Below are positions 8,141 to 14,510 of a stretch of 16,052 nucleotides of DNA, one piece after another (the first letter of the stretch is position 1; each line of letters opens with the position of its first letter). The position numbers and the translations under genes were made by a program. Below the pieces are notes generated by a model. It did no database searches, was not told the DNA's origin, and worked only from the letters and a program-made list of their open reading frames with translations. The DNA comes from Chlorobiota bacterium (GTDB taxonomy: Bacteria > Bacteroidota > Bacteroidia > Bacteroidales > JAADJA01), in assembly GCA_030592565.1 (NCBI GenBank), contig JAUVIX010000033.1, forward strand, positions 1 through 16,052, written 5' to 3'.

Positions 8141-8147
8141 ACTTTTG
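8140..8147 (+). promoter_or_regulatory. -7 promoter box of dxs
   Basis: TACTTTTG matches TAnnTTTG and ends 20 bases before the ATG at 8168, which implies a short leader. No -33 TTTG at standard spacing is seen; that position is occupied by the inverted repeat at 8109-8140. Confidence 0.6.
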
Positions 8148-8167
8148 CAAAAATTTTAATTGAATAT

Positions 8168-10078
8168 ATGTCACCTGAACCCGGAACATTATTATCAAAG
8201 ATAAACAGCCCGGCTGACCTTAAAAAGCTCAGCGAAGAGGAGTTGCCACAAGTTTGTGATGAGATAAGGCACTTCATTATTGAGGTGATCTCTGCCAATC
8301 CGGGACATCTTGCTGCAAGTCTTGGAGCTGTGGAACTAGCAGTCGCCATTCATTATGTTTTTGATACACCAAATGACAAGCTTGTCTGGGATGTTGGTCA
8401 TCAGGCCTATGCACATAAAATAATCACAGAGAGGAAAGATACTTTTTCGACAAACAGAAAACAAAAAGGAATCAGTGGTTTCCCAAAAATGAGCGAGAGT
8501 AATTATGATGCTTTCGGCACAGGCCACTCTTCAACTTCTATTTCGGCTGTACTGGGTATGGCAGTTGCCTCTGAATTGCAAGGTAACAAGTCGGAACAAC
8601 ACATAGCTATAATAGGCGATGGATCAATGACTGGTGGAATGGCAATGGAGGCACTTAACAATGCTGGTGTTTCCAAAACAAATATCCTCGTGATTTTGAA
8701 TGACAATCAAATGTCGATTGACAGGAATGTTGGTGCTATGAAAGAGTACCTTACAAATATTACAACATCACAGACCTACAATAGGTTCAAAGATTTCACC
8801 TGGAAACTAATGGGCGGAAACACGAAATACGGTGCTAACTCAAGAGCAATTGTAAAACAGGTTGGAAATGCCGTAAAATCAACCATTCTTAAAAAAAGCA
8901 ATCTTTTTGAAGCACTTAACTTCCGCTATTTTGGGCCAACTGACGGCCATGATGTAATAAGACTTGTAAAACTCCTGCGCGACCTAAAAAGGATAAAAGA
9001 GCCCAAGTTATTACACGTTTTAACAAAAAAAGGCAAAGGACTTGAAAAGGCTGAAAAGGAACCAACAACTTATCATTCGCCAGGTATTTTTGATAAAAAA
9101 ACAGGCGAAATAAAAAAAACAGAATCGACAATAAAATTACCTCCGAGATACCAGGATGTCTTTGGCGAGACGATTATTGAACTGGCAATCATAAATGACC
9201 GGATTGTTGGAATTACTCCTGCAATGCCAACAGGTTCATCTCTTAATCTTATGATGGAAAAAATGCCTTCCAGAGCTTTTGATGTGGGTATTGCCGAACA
9301 GCATGCCGTTACATTTGCTGCGGGGCTTGCAGCAAAAGGCATGATTCCTTTTTGCAACATATATTCCACATTTATGCAACGAGCTTACGATCAGGTTATC
9401 CACGATGTAGCGTTGCAAAAACTCCAGGTTGTTTTCTGTCTCGACCGTGGCGGACTTGTGGGAGAAGACGGGCCAACACACCATGGAGTATTCGACCTGG
9501 CTTATTTCAGATCAATTCCGGACATAACTATTGCCGCTCCTATGAATGAGGAAGAGCTACGAAATATGATGTTTACAGCCCAACTTGAAGGTGCCGGAAC
9601 ATTTTCGATACGATATCCCAGGGGAAGAGGTGTAATGACGGAATGGAGAACACCTTTTAAGAAATTAAAAATCGGGAAAGGCCAAAAAATCAGAGAGGGG
9701 AAAAATATTGCCATATTGTCAATCGGCCATCCCGGAAACTATGTAATTGATGCCTGTAAAATACTTTCCTCAAAGGGCATAGAGGCTGCCCACTACAATA
9801 TGAGATTTCTGAAACCCATTGATGAAGATATTCTGCACGAAGTATTTAAAAAGTTCGATAAAGTGATCACCATTGAGGACGGAACCATAGTCGGGGGACT
9901 TGGAAGTGCAGTAATTGAGTTTATGAACGACAACGGATATACAGCAACTATTAAAAGGCTGGGCGTTCCTGATGAGTTTATTGAGCAAGGCTCGCCTGAA
10001 GAATTAATGAGACTTTGCGGTTATGATACAGATGGAATTGTTAGTGTTGTATTTGAATTATACAACCGGACAAAGTAA
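8168..10078 (+). CDS. dxs: 1-deoxy-D-xylulose-5-phosphate synthase
   Basis: DXS joins pyruvate and glyceraldehyde 3-phosphate, using thiamine diphosphate, to start the MEP pathway of isoprenoid synthesis in the cytosol. The 636 residues match the family length. Visible signatures are NPGHLAASLGAVEL (44-57, with catalytic-region H47), WDVGHQAYAHK (74-84), the thiamine diphosphate motif GDGSMTGG (150-157) with N178/N180, the activating glutamate E377 in FDVGIAEQHAVTF, and the substrate-binding stretch DRGGLVGEDGPTHHG (426-440), followed by IRYPRGRG (481-488). All expected motifs are intact. The ATG at 8168 lies close behind a -7 box, and the gene appears to be transcribed alone. Isoprenoid products would feed quinones and the polyprenyl phosphate carriers used by glycosyltransferases such as the upstream one, but this is only a metabolic link. 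Confidence 0.97.
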   Translation: MSPEPGTLLSKINSPADLKKLSEEELPQVCDEIRHFIIEVISANPGHLAASLGAVELAVAIHYVFDTPNDKLVWDVGHQAYAHKIITERKDTFSTNRKQKGISGFPKMSESNYDAFGTGHSSTSISAVLGMAVASELQGNKSEQHIAIIGDGSMTGGMAMEALNNAGVSKTNILVILNDNQMSIDRNVGAMKEYLTNITTSQTYNRFKDFTWKLMGGNTKYGANSRAIVKQVGNAVKSTILKKSNLFEALNFRYFGPTDGHDVIRLVKLLRDLKRIKEPKLLHVLTKKGKGLEKAEKEPTTYHSPGIFDKKTGEIKKTESTIKLPPRYQDVFGETIIELAIINDRIVGITPAMPTGSSLNLMMEKMPSRAFDVGIAEQHAVTFAAGLAAKGMIPFCNIYSTFMQRAYDQVIHDVALQKLQVVFCLDRGGLVGEDGPTHHGVFDLAYFRSIPDITIAAPMNEEELRNMMFTAQLEGAGTFSIRYPRGRGVMTEWRTPFKKLKIGKGQKIREGKNIAILSIGHPGNYVIDACKILSSKGIEAAHYNMRFLKPIDEDILHEVFKKFDKVITIEDGTIVGGLGSAVIEFMNDNGYTATIKRLGVPDEFIEQGSPEELMRLCGYDTDGIVSVVFELYNRTK

Positions 10079-10113
10079 AGCCAACTATATTGTTTTCTTT
10101 TTATCCAAAAACA

Positions 10114-10145
10114 TTTGCTTTTCTTATTTCCTTCAATTATTTTTG
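10114..10145 (+). promoter_or_regulatory. Bacteroidota promoter TTTG-N20-TATTTTTG
   Basis: TTTG (10114-10117) and TATTTTTG (10138-10145) match both promoter elements with a 20-base spacer, the best-formed promoter in the window. It points into the 377-base stretch between dxs and the response regulator, 22 bases ahead of a GTG that opens a small reading frame. No comparable promoter is seen nearer to the regulator, so this one probably drives both. Confidence 0.65.
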
Positions 10146-10167
10146 CAAATCTTAAAATCAACAAGCC

Positions 10168-10284
10168 GTGAAATATCTTGATTTTATATATCATACCAAT
10201 AGTATATTATCACCTGAATTCCTTGTGGCTGTAGAGAGAGAGAGAGAGAAAGAGCACATACGCAAAGGCTTCGACGGATTGTAG
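10168..10284 (+). CDS. Small frame with GA tract; upstream part of a possible 102-aa slip-controlled protein
   Basis: A GTG at 10168 opens a 38-codon frame beginning VKYLDFIYHTNSILSPEFL and ending at TAG 10282-10284. It runs across a GA dinucleotide tract that encodes alternating Glu and Arg. Another frame is open without a stop from 10218 to 10475 (86 codons) but has no usable start of its own. Removing one GA unit would fuse the two into a 102-codon product ending at TGA 10476-10478, 23 bases inside the response regulator gene. The downstream part has phrases such as EHITRFINPKRLENGTLAQI and IKWLAFFKD, which I do not recognise as any family. The placement behind a well-formed promoter and the long stop-free frame in AT-rich DNA support a real gene, either switched off by the tract or decayed. 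An error in repeat length is a third explanation. Confidence 0.45.
   Translation: MKYLDFIYHTNSILSPEFLVAVEREREKEHIRKGFDGL
10233..10249. repeat. (AG)8/(GA)8 dinucleotide microsatellite
   Basis: Eight GA units run from 10234 to 10249, preceded by an A at 10233 and followed by AAGAG. It is the only dinucleotide tract of this length noticed in the window. It sits inside a small reading frame, where each gain or loss of a unit changes the frame. Confidence 0.9.
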
Positions 10285-10455
10285 AACATATTACCAGGTT
10301 CATAAATCCAAAAAGATTAGAAAACGGAACTTTAGCTCAAATATTAAAAAAGTTTCAAGGAAAAACAAACCGCCATAATATTAAGTGGTTAGCTTTTTTC
10401 AAAGATACAATCCCTATAATTTTCTTAAACGAGTTTTTTAAAACAATATTTAAAT

Positions 10456-11067
10456 ATGATAAAAATAATTATCGCTGATGATCATCAATTATTTATTGAC
10501 GGAATTAAATCGGTATTGAAAAACGTAAATTCTATTTCGATTGTAGGAGAAGCACTAAATGGGAAACAAGTATTGAGACTTCTTGATAATTTTGACGTTG
10601 ACATTGTATTACTTGATATCAATATGCCAATATTTGACGGTTTGGAAACAGCAGCCATTATTCAAAAACAATATAAAAAAGTAAAAACGATAATCCTTTC
10701 TCAGTATAATGAACGCGGATTTATCAGACAGGCAATAAAATATGGAGTATCAGGATATTTACTAAAAACATGTAGCAAAGAAGAGTTAATAAGTGCATTA
10801 GAAAATACATATAATGGTGGCACATTTTTCAACATAAAAAATAATTTTGAGGAAAAACTATATATCGAAAAAATAATTCTTTCAACCAGAGAAAAACAGG
10901 TTTTAAATTATTTGGCAAAAGAATATAGTAGTAAAGAGATTGCTGATAAAATGGGAATCGGTTTTAACAGTGTAAGAACTTATAGAGAACGACTTATGAT
11001 TAAAGCGGGTGTCAGGAATACTGCTGGTTTAATATATTGGGCAGTAAAGAATAACCTAATTGAATAA
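10456..11067 (+). CDS. NarL/FixJ-family (LuxR-type HTH) response regulator
   Basis: This 203-residue two-component regulator has a receiver domain (about 1-118) and a LuxR-type helix-turn-helix (about 141-200). The receiver shows the acidic pair D8/D9, the phosphoacceptor D54 in VLLDINMP, S82 in the switch position and K104 in YLLKT, so phosphorylation should be possible. The output domain has the usual LSTREKQVL start, SSKEIADKMGIGFNSVRTY recognition region and a C-terminal helix. It should bind DNA as a dimer when phosphorylated. No sensor kinase is encoded in the window, so it is an orphan here. It lacks a recognisable promoter of its own, and the putative GA-tract frame would overlap its start by 23 bases, so translational coupling is possible. 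Two secreted-protein genes follow on the same strand, but regulation of them is only inference. Confidence 0.93.
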   Translation: MIKIIIADDHQLFIDGIKSVLKNVNSISIVGEALNGKQVLRLLDNFDVDIVLLDINMPIFDGLETAAIIQKQYKKVKTIILSQYNERGFIRQAIKYGVSGYLLKTCSKEELISALENTYNGGTFFNIKNNFEEKLYIEKIILSTREKQVLNYLAKEYSSKEIADKMGIGFNSVRTYRERLMIKAGVRNTAGLIYWAVKNNLIE

Positions 11068-11080
11068 TTTAATTGTAGGC

Positions 11081-11119
11081 CAAATGCACTACAAAATATT
11101 TTCTATTAAATGGCATTTG
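11081..11119. terminator. Weak stem-loop after the response regulator
   Basis: CAAATGC (11081-11087) can pair with GCATTTG (11113-11119) across a 25-base loop, 14 bases after the regulator stop. The stem is short, the loop long and there is no T run, so termination is doubtful. The rest of the 137-base gap to 11205 is AT-rich, with no clear TAnnTTTG box; TAATTTTA at 11148-11155 is a near match. Confidence 0.25.
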
Positions 11120-11204
11120 TACTAAAAATAATAAAAAATAATAATTGTAATTTTACAGCAAATATTAAACCGATGACATTTATAACTTATAACATTATAA
11201 ATTT

Positions 11205-11501
11205 ATGAAAAAAATATTTATAATTTTATTGTTCTTTGTATCAGCTACTCAAGCACAAATAAGCAAATGGGAAGTGTATCCTTTGGACTTCACAAATGAC
11301 CTCTACGGTATTTCATTTACAGATTCATTAACAGGCTGGATTTGCGGTGAAAACGGATTAATTATTCATACTATTGACGGTGATAACTGGATTCAACAGC
11401 AATCGCAGGTTACCGTAGATCTTTATGACATTTTTTTTCTTGATTCTTTAAAGGGCTGGGCTTGCGGTGATTCGGTAACCGTTTTGAAAACAAACGACTG
11501 A
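11205..11501 (+). CDS. YCF48/BNR-type beta-propeller T9SS protein, N-terminal fragment before in-frame TGA
   Basis: This is the first 98 codons of an exported propeller protein. It starts with a signal peptide (MKKIFIILLFFVSATQAQ) and has two YCF48/BNR-like repeats: GISFTDSLTGWICGENGLII with HTIDGDNW, and IFFLDSLKGWACGDSV with KTND. The repeats normally read TxDGG-x-x-W, and here the first glycine position is a TGA (11499-11501) followed directly by GGA ATT AAC TGG. The same frame continues without another stop to 12431, so this and the next entry are one gene of 408 codons cut by a single nonsense codon. It is most likely a recent pseudogene or a base error. TGA as a sense codon is unlikely because ccsBA, the UbiA-like gene and the aminotransferase gene use TGA as stop. 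Confidence 0.75.
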   Translation: MKKIFIILLFFVSATQAQISKWEVYPLDFTNDLYGISFTDSLTGWICGENGLIIHTIDGDNWIQQQSQVTVDLYDIFFLDSLKGWACGDSVTVLKTND

Positions 11502-11597
11502 GGAATTAACTGGCAAATTGTACCCACACCAATAAACAACAGGAAACTTATTTCTCTTGAGTTTACATATTACGGAGACGCCATCTACGGATATCTT

Positions 11598-12431
11598 GTG
11601 GGAGATTCAGTTTTTCTTGCTACAAATGACAATTGTCAAACCTTATATGGAGGCCAAACCGAACAAACCTCTTTTGATGTTACTTTTTATATACCATATA
11701 CAAGTATTGACGGATTATTTCTTACACCTTATATGATTTGGTTTACTGACGATTTTGGAAATACATGGGCAAATTTAGGAGGATTTGAATTCAATCAATA
11801 TGGAATAATAAGAAAAAATATTGGCATTAATTGGTTATATAATTTATGGACAGTAGGGGAAATGGGAAGTGCCTACTACTGTATGGTACCTTTTGAAGCA
11901 TTTTATCAATCCCAAACACCTGACACGCTTGACTTATATGAAGGAGATGTTGATGAGTATTCTCAAACGATATGGGCTGTCGGAGAAAAAGGAGAAATAA
12001 TTTATTCAACCAATTTGGGAATTTCTTACCAAAAATATCCGTCTCCTGTTTTGGTTAACCTAAACGATGTTGAATTTTCGGGCAAAAACACGGGTTGGGC
12101 AGTTGGAGAAAACGGTACTCTGCTTCGATATGACGGAGACTGGTATACTACTAAAAATTATAATAATAATTTAAATGATTTTGAAATTTACCCCAATCCG
12201 TTTATTAATGAGTTTTATATTAGAATAAATTCAAATGAAAATAAAGAAATTAATGTATACATTTTTGATTTAACCGGTAAACTTATTTCAAAAACTGATA
12301 AAATTAAAGTATCTACCGGCAATAGTAAAATTAATTTTAGTGATGAGCTAAGTAATTTAAAACCCGGTATTTATTTTATTGAAATAATTATGAACAACAA
12401 AATAATAAGACAAAAAATAGTTAAAAAATAA
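11598..12431 (+). CDS. YCF48/BNR-type T9SS protein, C-terminal fragment with type A sorting domain
   Basis: This is the continuation of the gene that begins at 11205, in the same frame. The GTG at 11598 is only an internal valine codon in YLVGDS, and the 32 codons between the TGA and this point are also propeller-like. Further repeats appear as TIWAVGEKGEIIYST (residues 116-130) and TGWAVGENGTLLRY. The last 86 residues (from about 192) are a T9SS type A sorting domain, with FEIYPNPFINEFYI, YIFDLTGKLI and the final LKPGIYFIEI...KKIVKK-like tail. In an intact gene this would send the propeller to the cell surface through the Por secretion system and allow anchoring. Without readthrough, this part would lack a signal peptide and not be exported. 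Ligand or function of the propeller is unknown. Confidence 0.75.
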   Translation: MGDSVFLATNDNCQTLYGGQTEQTSFDVTFYIPYTSIDGLFLTPYMIWFTDDFGNTWANLGGFEFNQYGIIRKNIGINWLYNLWTVGEMGSAYYCMVPFEAFYQSQTPDTLDLYEGDVDEYSQTIWAVGEKGEIIYSTNLGISYQKYPSPVLVNLNDVEFSGKNTGWAVGENGTLLRYDGDWYTTKNYNNNLNDFEIYPNPFINEFYIRINSNENKEINVYIFDLTGKLISKTDKIKVSTGNSKINFSDELSNLKPGIYFIEIIMNNKIIRQKIVKK

Positions 12432-12434
12432 AAA

Positions 12435-12472
12435 CCGCAAAGCACTTTAGAGCCAATAAAAGTGCAATGCGG
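12435..12472. other. Strong symmetric hairpin between the two T9SS genes
   Basis: CCGCA (12435-12439) pairs with TGCGG (12468-12472), and GCACTTT (12442-12448) pairs with AAAGTGC (12459-12465). The two stems are separated by a symmetric AA/AA internal loop, and the terminal loop is 10 bases. It starts 3 bases after the propeller gene's stop. It lacks a T run, so it may be a factor-assisted terminator, an mRNA-stabilising structure or a protein site. No TAnnTTTG box is seen between it and the next ATG. Confidence 0.5.
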
Positions 12473-12509
12473 AGATTTCAATCAACAAAATAAATTTATT
12501 AATTAAAAA

Positions 12510-14510
12510 ATGGAGGACAAAATTATAAAAAACTTTGGATTCTTATCAGTTCTAATCATTATTGTTTTCAGTTATGAAAACATTTTTGCACAATGCGATT
12601 ATTTTTCCGATGACGGTGGAAGAACTTATTTCTATGGTTGCACGGAAGATGGCTATCAGGGGGCGCCTCCGGTATCAAATCCTACAATAACCGAATATGA
12701 AATAATATCAGAAGTTACTTTAACGAATTTTTCAAAAAGTTCAAGAATATTCGGAGATGCAAACCATAATGGCTTACAAGAGATGTATGTACCATATTAT
12801 GAGTCGGAAAATATAAAAGAAATACATATTTACGAATTTGATGAAAATATGAATTTTACAATCTATGACTTACCATTTTACGGTATGGTGTGGGATATCG
12901 GAGACATTAACAATAACGGACTTACCGATATTGTAGTGCACGACGGAGATCCAGCTTTCGAACCGAATGCTTATTTAAGGATTTATGAATCACCTGATTA
13001 CAACTCATTTCCGACAAACTTAATTGAAGAAATTGTAATTCCGACAAAAAAGAAATACTTTTATGCTACAATTGAGGACATTGACGAAGATGGGAAAAAA
13101 GAAATATTAATGTCAACCGGACCATCATTCGGATATTATGGAAATAATGAAATTAACATTTATGAATGGGATAATAATGGCTTAAACCCTGTTTGGTCCT
13201 ATACATTAGGTTCTTTATCCAAAGGAATTCACTCAAAAGCGGTTTATGATTTTGATAAGGATGGTAAAAATGAAATTGTCGGCACCAAACAAGGTTATCC
13301 GTATATTTTAATGTTTTTTGAATGCACCGGTGACAATCAATATCAGTTTGAACAGTCCATTGAATTACCAGAAGGCGGAACCAAAGCAGAAACAATGAAA
13401 ACAAATCCTGACGGTGGTGATATGGAGATATGCGTTGGACTTAATCATAACTGGTATTTTTATAAATATGACGGTTCAAACTATTATCTTTGGTATAATA
13501 CAAATTATCCATTATATAATTCCACTGTATCATTGAAGCAAACAACAAGTGATTTTGATTGTGACGGATTTGATGAAATTTTTGTAGTAAATTATCCGTA
13601 TTTAAACGAAATAGAATATTTCAATGGAGAGATGAATACTACTTGGGTTAATGAACCAACTCCTTCCGGTATTAATATATATAGTTATGATATTAACAAT
13701 GATGGGAGACCCAATTTAATTCATATAAACCAAAATTACATAGAAATGTTTTATGAAGATAACAGATTATTAATAAACAGTGACATTACTGCACCGGAAA
13801 TATGGAATAACAATGTTGTTGTAACTAAAAATGTAAATGTTTCAGGTCAATTACAAATAAATCCTGATTTGAATATTTATATTTCAGCCTGCGGCGGTAG
13901 CATTAATGTTAAATCGAATGGAACAATTACTGTAGGAAATGGAGTTCAGTTTTTTGGATATTCCGAAAATAATATTGTTAATATTGAAGGAGCTATAATT
14001 TTTGCAGATGATGTATATTTTAAAGCATATGATAGTTTTTTATGGGAAGGGTTAAAATTTAACAATTCGAATTTAACTATTAGTATAAGTGATATAACAT
14101 TTGAAAAATCAAACTTAAGTGGAACTATAGGGAATATCTCTTTGCAAAATTCCTCATTTAGCAATTCATTTGTTAATCTTGACTATGGAAATATAAACAT
14201 TAATGACGGTACATTTGTTAACTCGCATATTTCTGTTACACATCCTGCAGACGATTCAAAAACAATTGAAATTGTTAATACAAATTTCTCTCAAATTACT
14301 GATACATATGCAGTTAAAATTGACAACTATCCTAATTTTTATTTTTATAATAATTCTATTTCCAATTGTAATTCTGGAATTTTTATATCAAATAGTGGAT
14401 ATGGAAAAGGGAATATGGATATACTAAATAATAACATTTTTATTAATACTAATGAAGGATTAGTTGTTTATAATTCAAATGTTAAAATTAATGACAACTC
14501 CGTTTACTGA
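12510..14510 (+). CDS. FG-GAP/VCBS and beta-helix T9SS surface protein, N-terminal part before frameshift
   Basis: This 666-residue frame starts with a signal peptide (about 1-28, ending ENIFAQ). Residues 80-405 carry about six FG-GAP/VCBS-like calcium-loop repeats: DANHNGLQE (83-91), DINNNGLTD (132-140), DIDEDGKKE (190-198), DFDKDGKNE (247-255), DFDCDGFDE (348-356) and DINNDGRPN (394-402). From about 430 it becomes an asparagine-rich right-handed beta helix (phrases such as NNSISNCNSGIFISNS and NVKINDNSVY). The frame ends at TGA 14508-14510 in the middle of a helix rung. The next frame continues the same rung, so this is the first part of a larger gene. Base composition is very AT-rich (for example 14 G or C in the 60 bases 14041-14100). 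It probably encodes a large surface protein; binding target or enzymatic activity is unknown. Confidence 0.8.
   Translation: MEDKIIKNFGFLSVLIIIVFSYENIFAQCDYFSDDGGRTYFYGCTEDGYQGAPPVSNPTITEYEIISEVTLTNFSKSSRIFGDANHNGLQEMYVPYYESENIKEIHIYEFDENMNFTIYDLPFYGMVWDIGDINNNGLTDIVVHDGDPAFEPNAYLRIYESPDYNSFPTNLIEEIVIPTKKKYFYATIEDIDEDGKKEILMSTGPSFGYYGNNEINIYEWDNNGLNPVWSYTLGSLSKGIHSKAVYDFDKDGKNEIVGTKQGYPYILMFFECTGDNQYQFEQSIELPEGGTKAETMKTNPDGGDMEICVGLNHNWYFYKYDGSNYYLWYNTNYPLYNSTVSLKQTTSDFDCDGFDEIFVVNYPYLNEIEYFNGEMNTTWVNEPTPSGINIYSYDINNDGRPNLIHINQNYIEMFYEDNRLLINSDITAPEIWNNNVVVTKNVNVSGQLQINPDLNIYISACGGSINVKSNGTITVGNGVQFFGYSENNIVNIEGAIIFADDVYFKAYDSFLWEGLKFNNSNLTISISDITFEKSNLSGTIGNISLQNSSFSNSFVNLDYGNININDGTFVNSHISVTHPADDSKTIEIVNTNFSQITDTYAVKIDNYPNFYFYNNSISNCNSGIFISNSGYGKGNMDILNNNIFINTNEGLVVYNSNVKINDNSVY

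Noticed and set aside
10400..10407. Minus-strand TATCTTTG box antisense to the region upstream of the response regulator
   Set aside because: It matches the -7 consensus, but there is no -33 element at the right distance and no minus-strand gene downstream of it.
10079..10455. Insertion-sequence or toxin-antitoxin remnant between dxs and the regulator
   Set aside because: No inverted terminal repeats, target duplication or recognisable transposase, toxin or antitoxin residues could be found in the reading frames there.
11499..11501. TGA read as glycine (alternative genetic code) in the propeller gene
   Set aside because: The position would suit glycine, but TGA ends ccsBA, the UbiA-like gene and the aminotransferase gene at natural C termini, so TGA is a stop in this genome.
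14203..14427. 74-codon plus-strand frame inside the beta-helix gene
   Set aside because: Its leucine/isoleucine-rich composition follows from the AT-rich codons of the overlapping gene in another frame; nothing else supports it.
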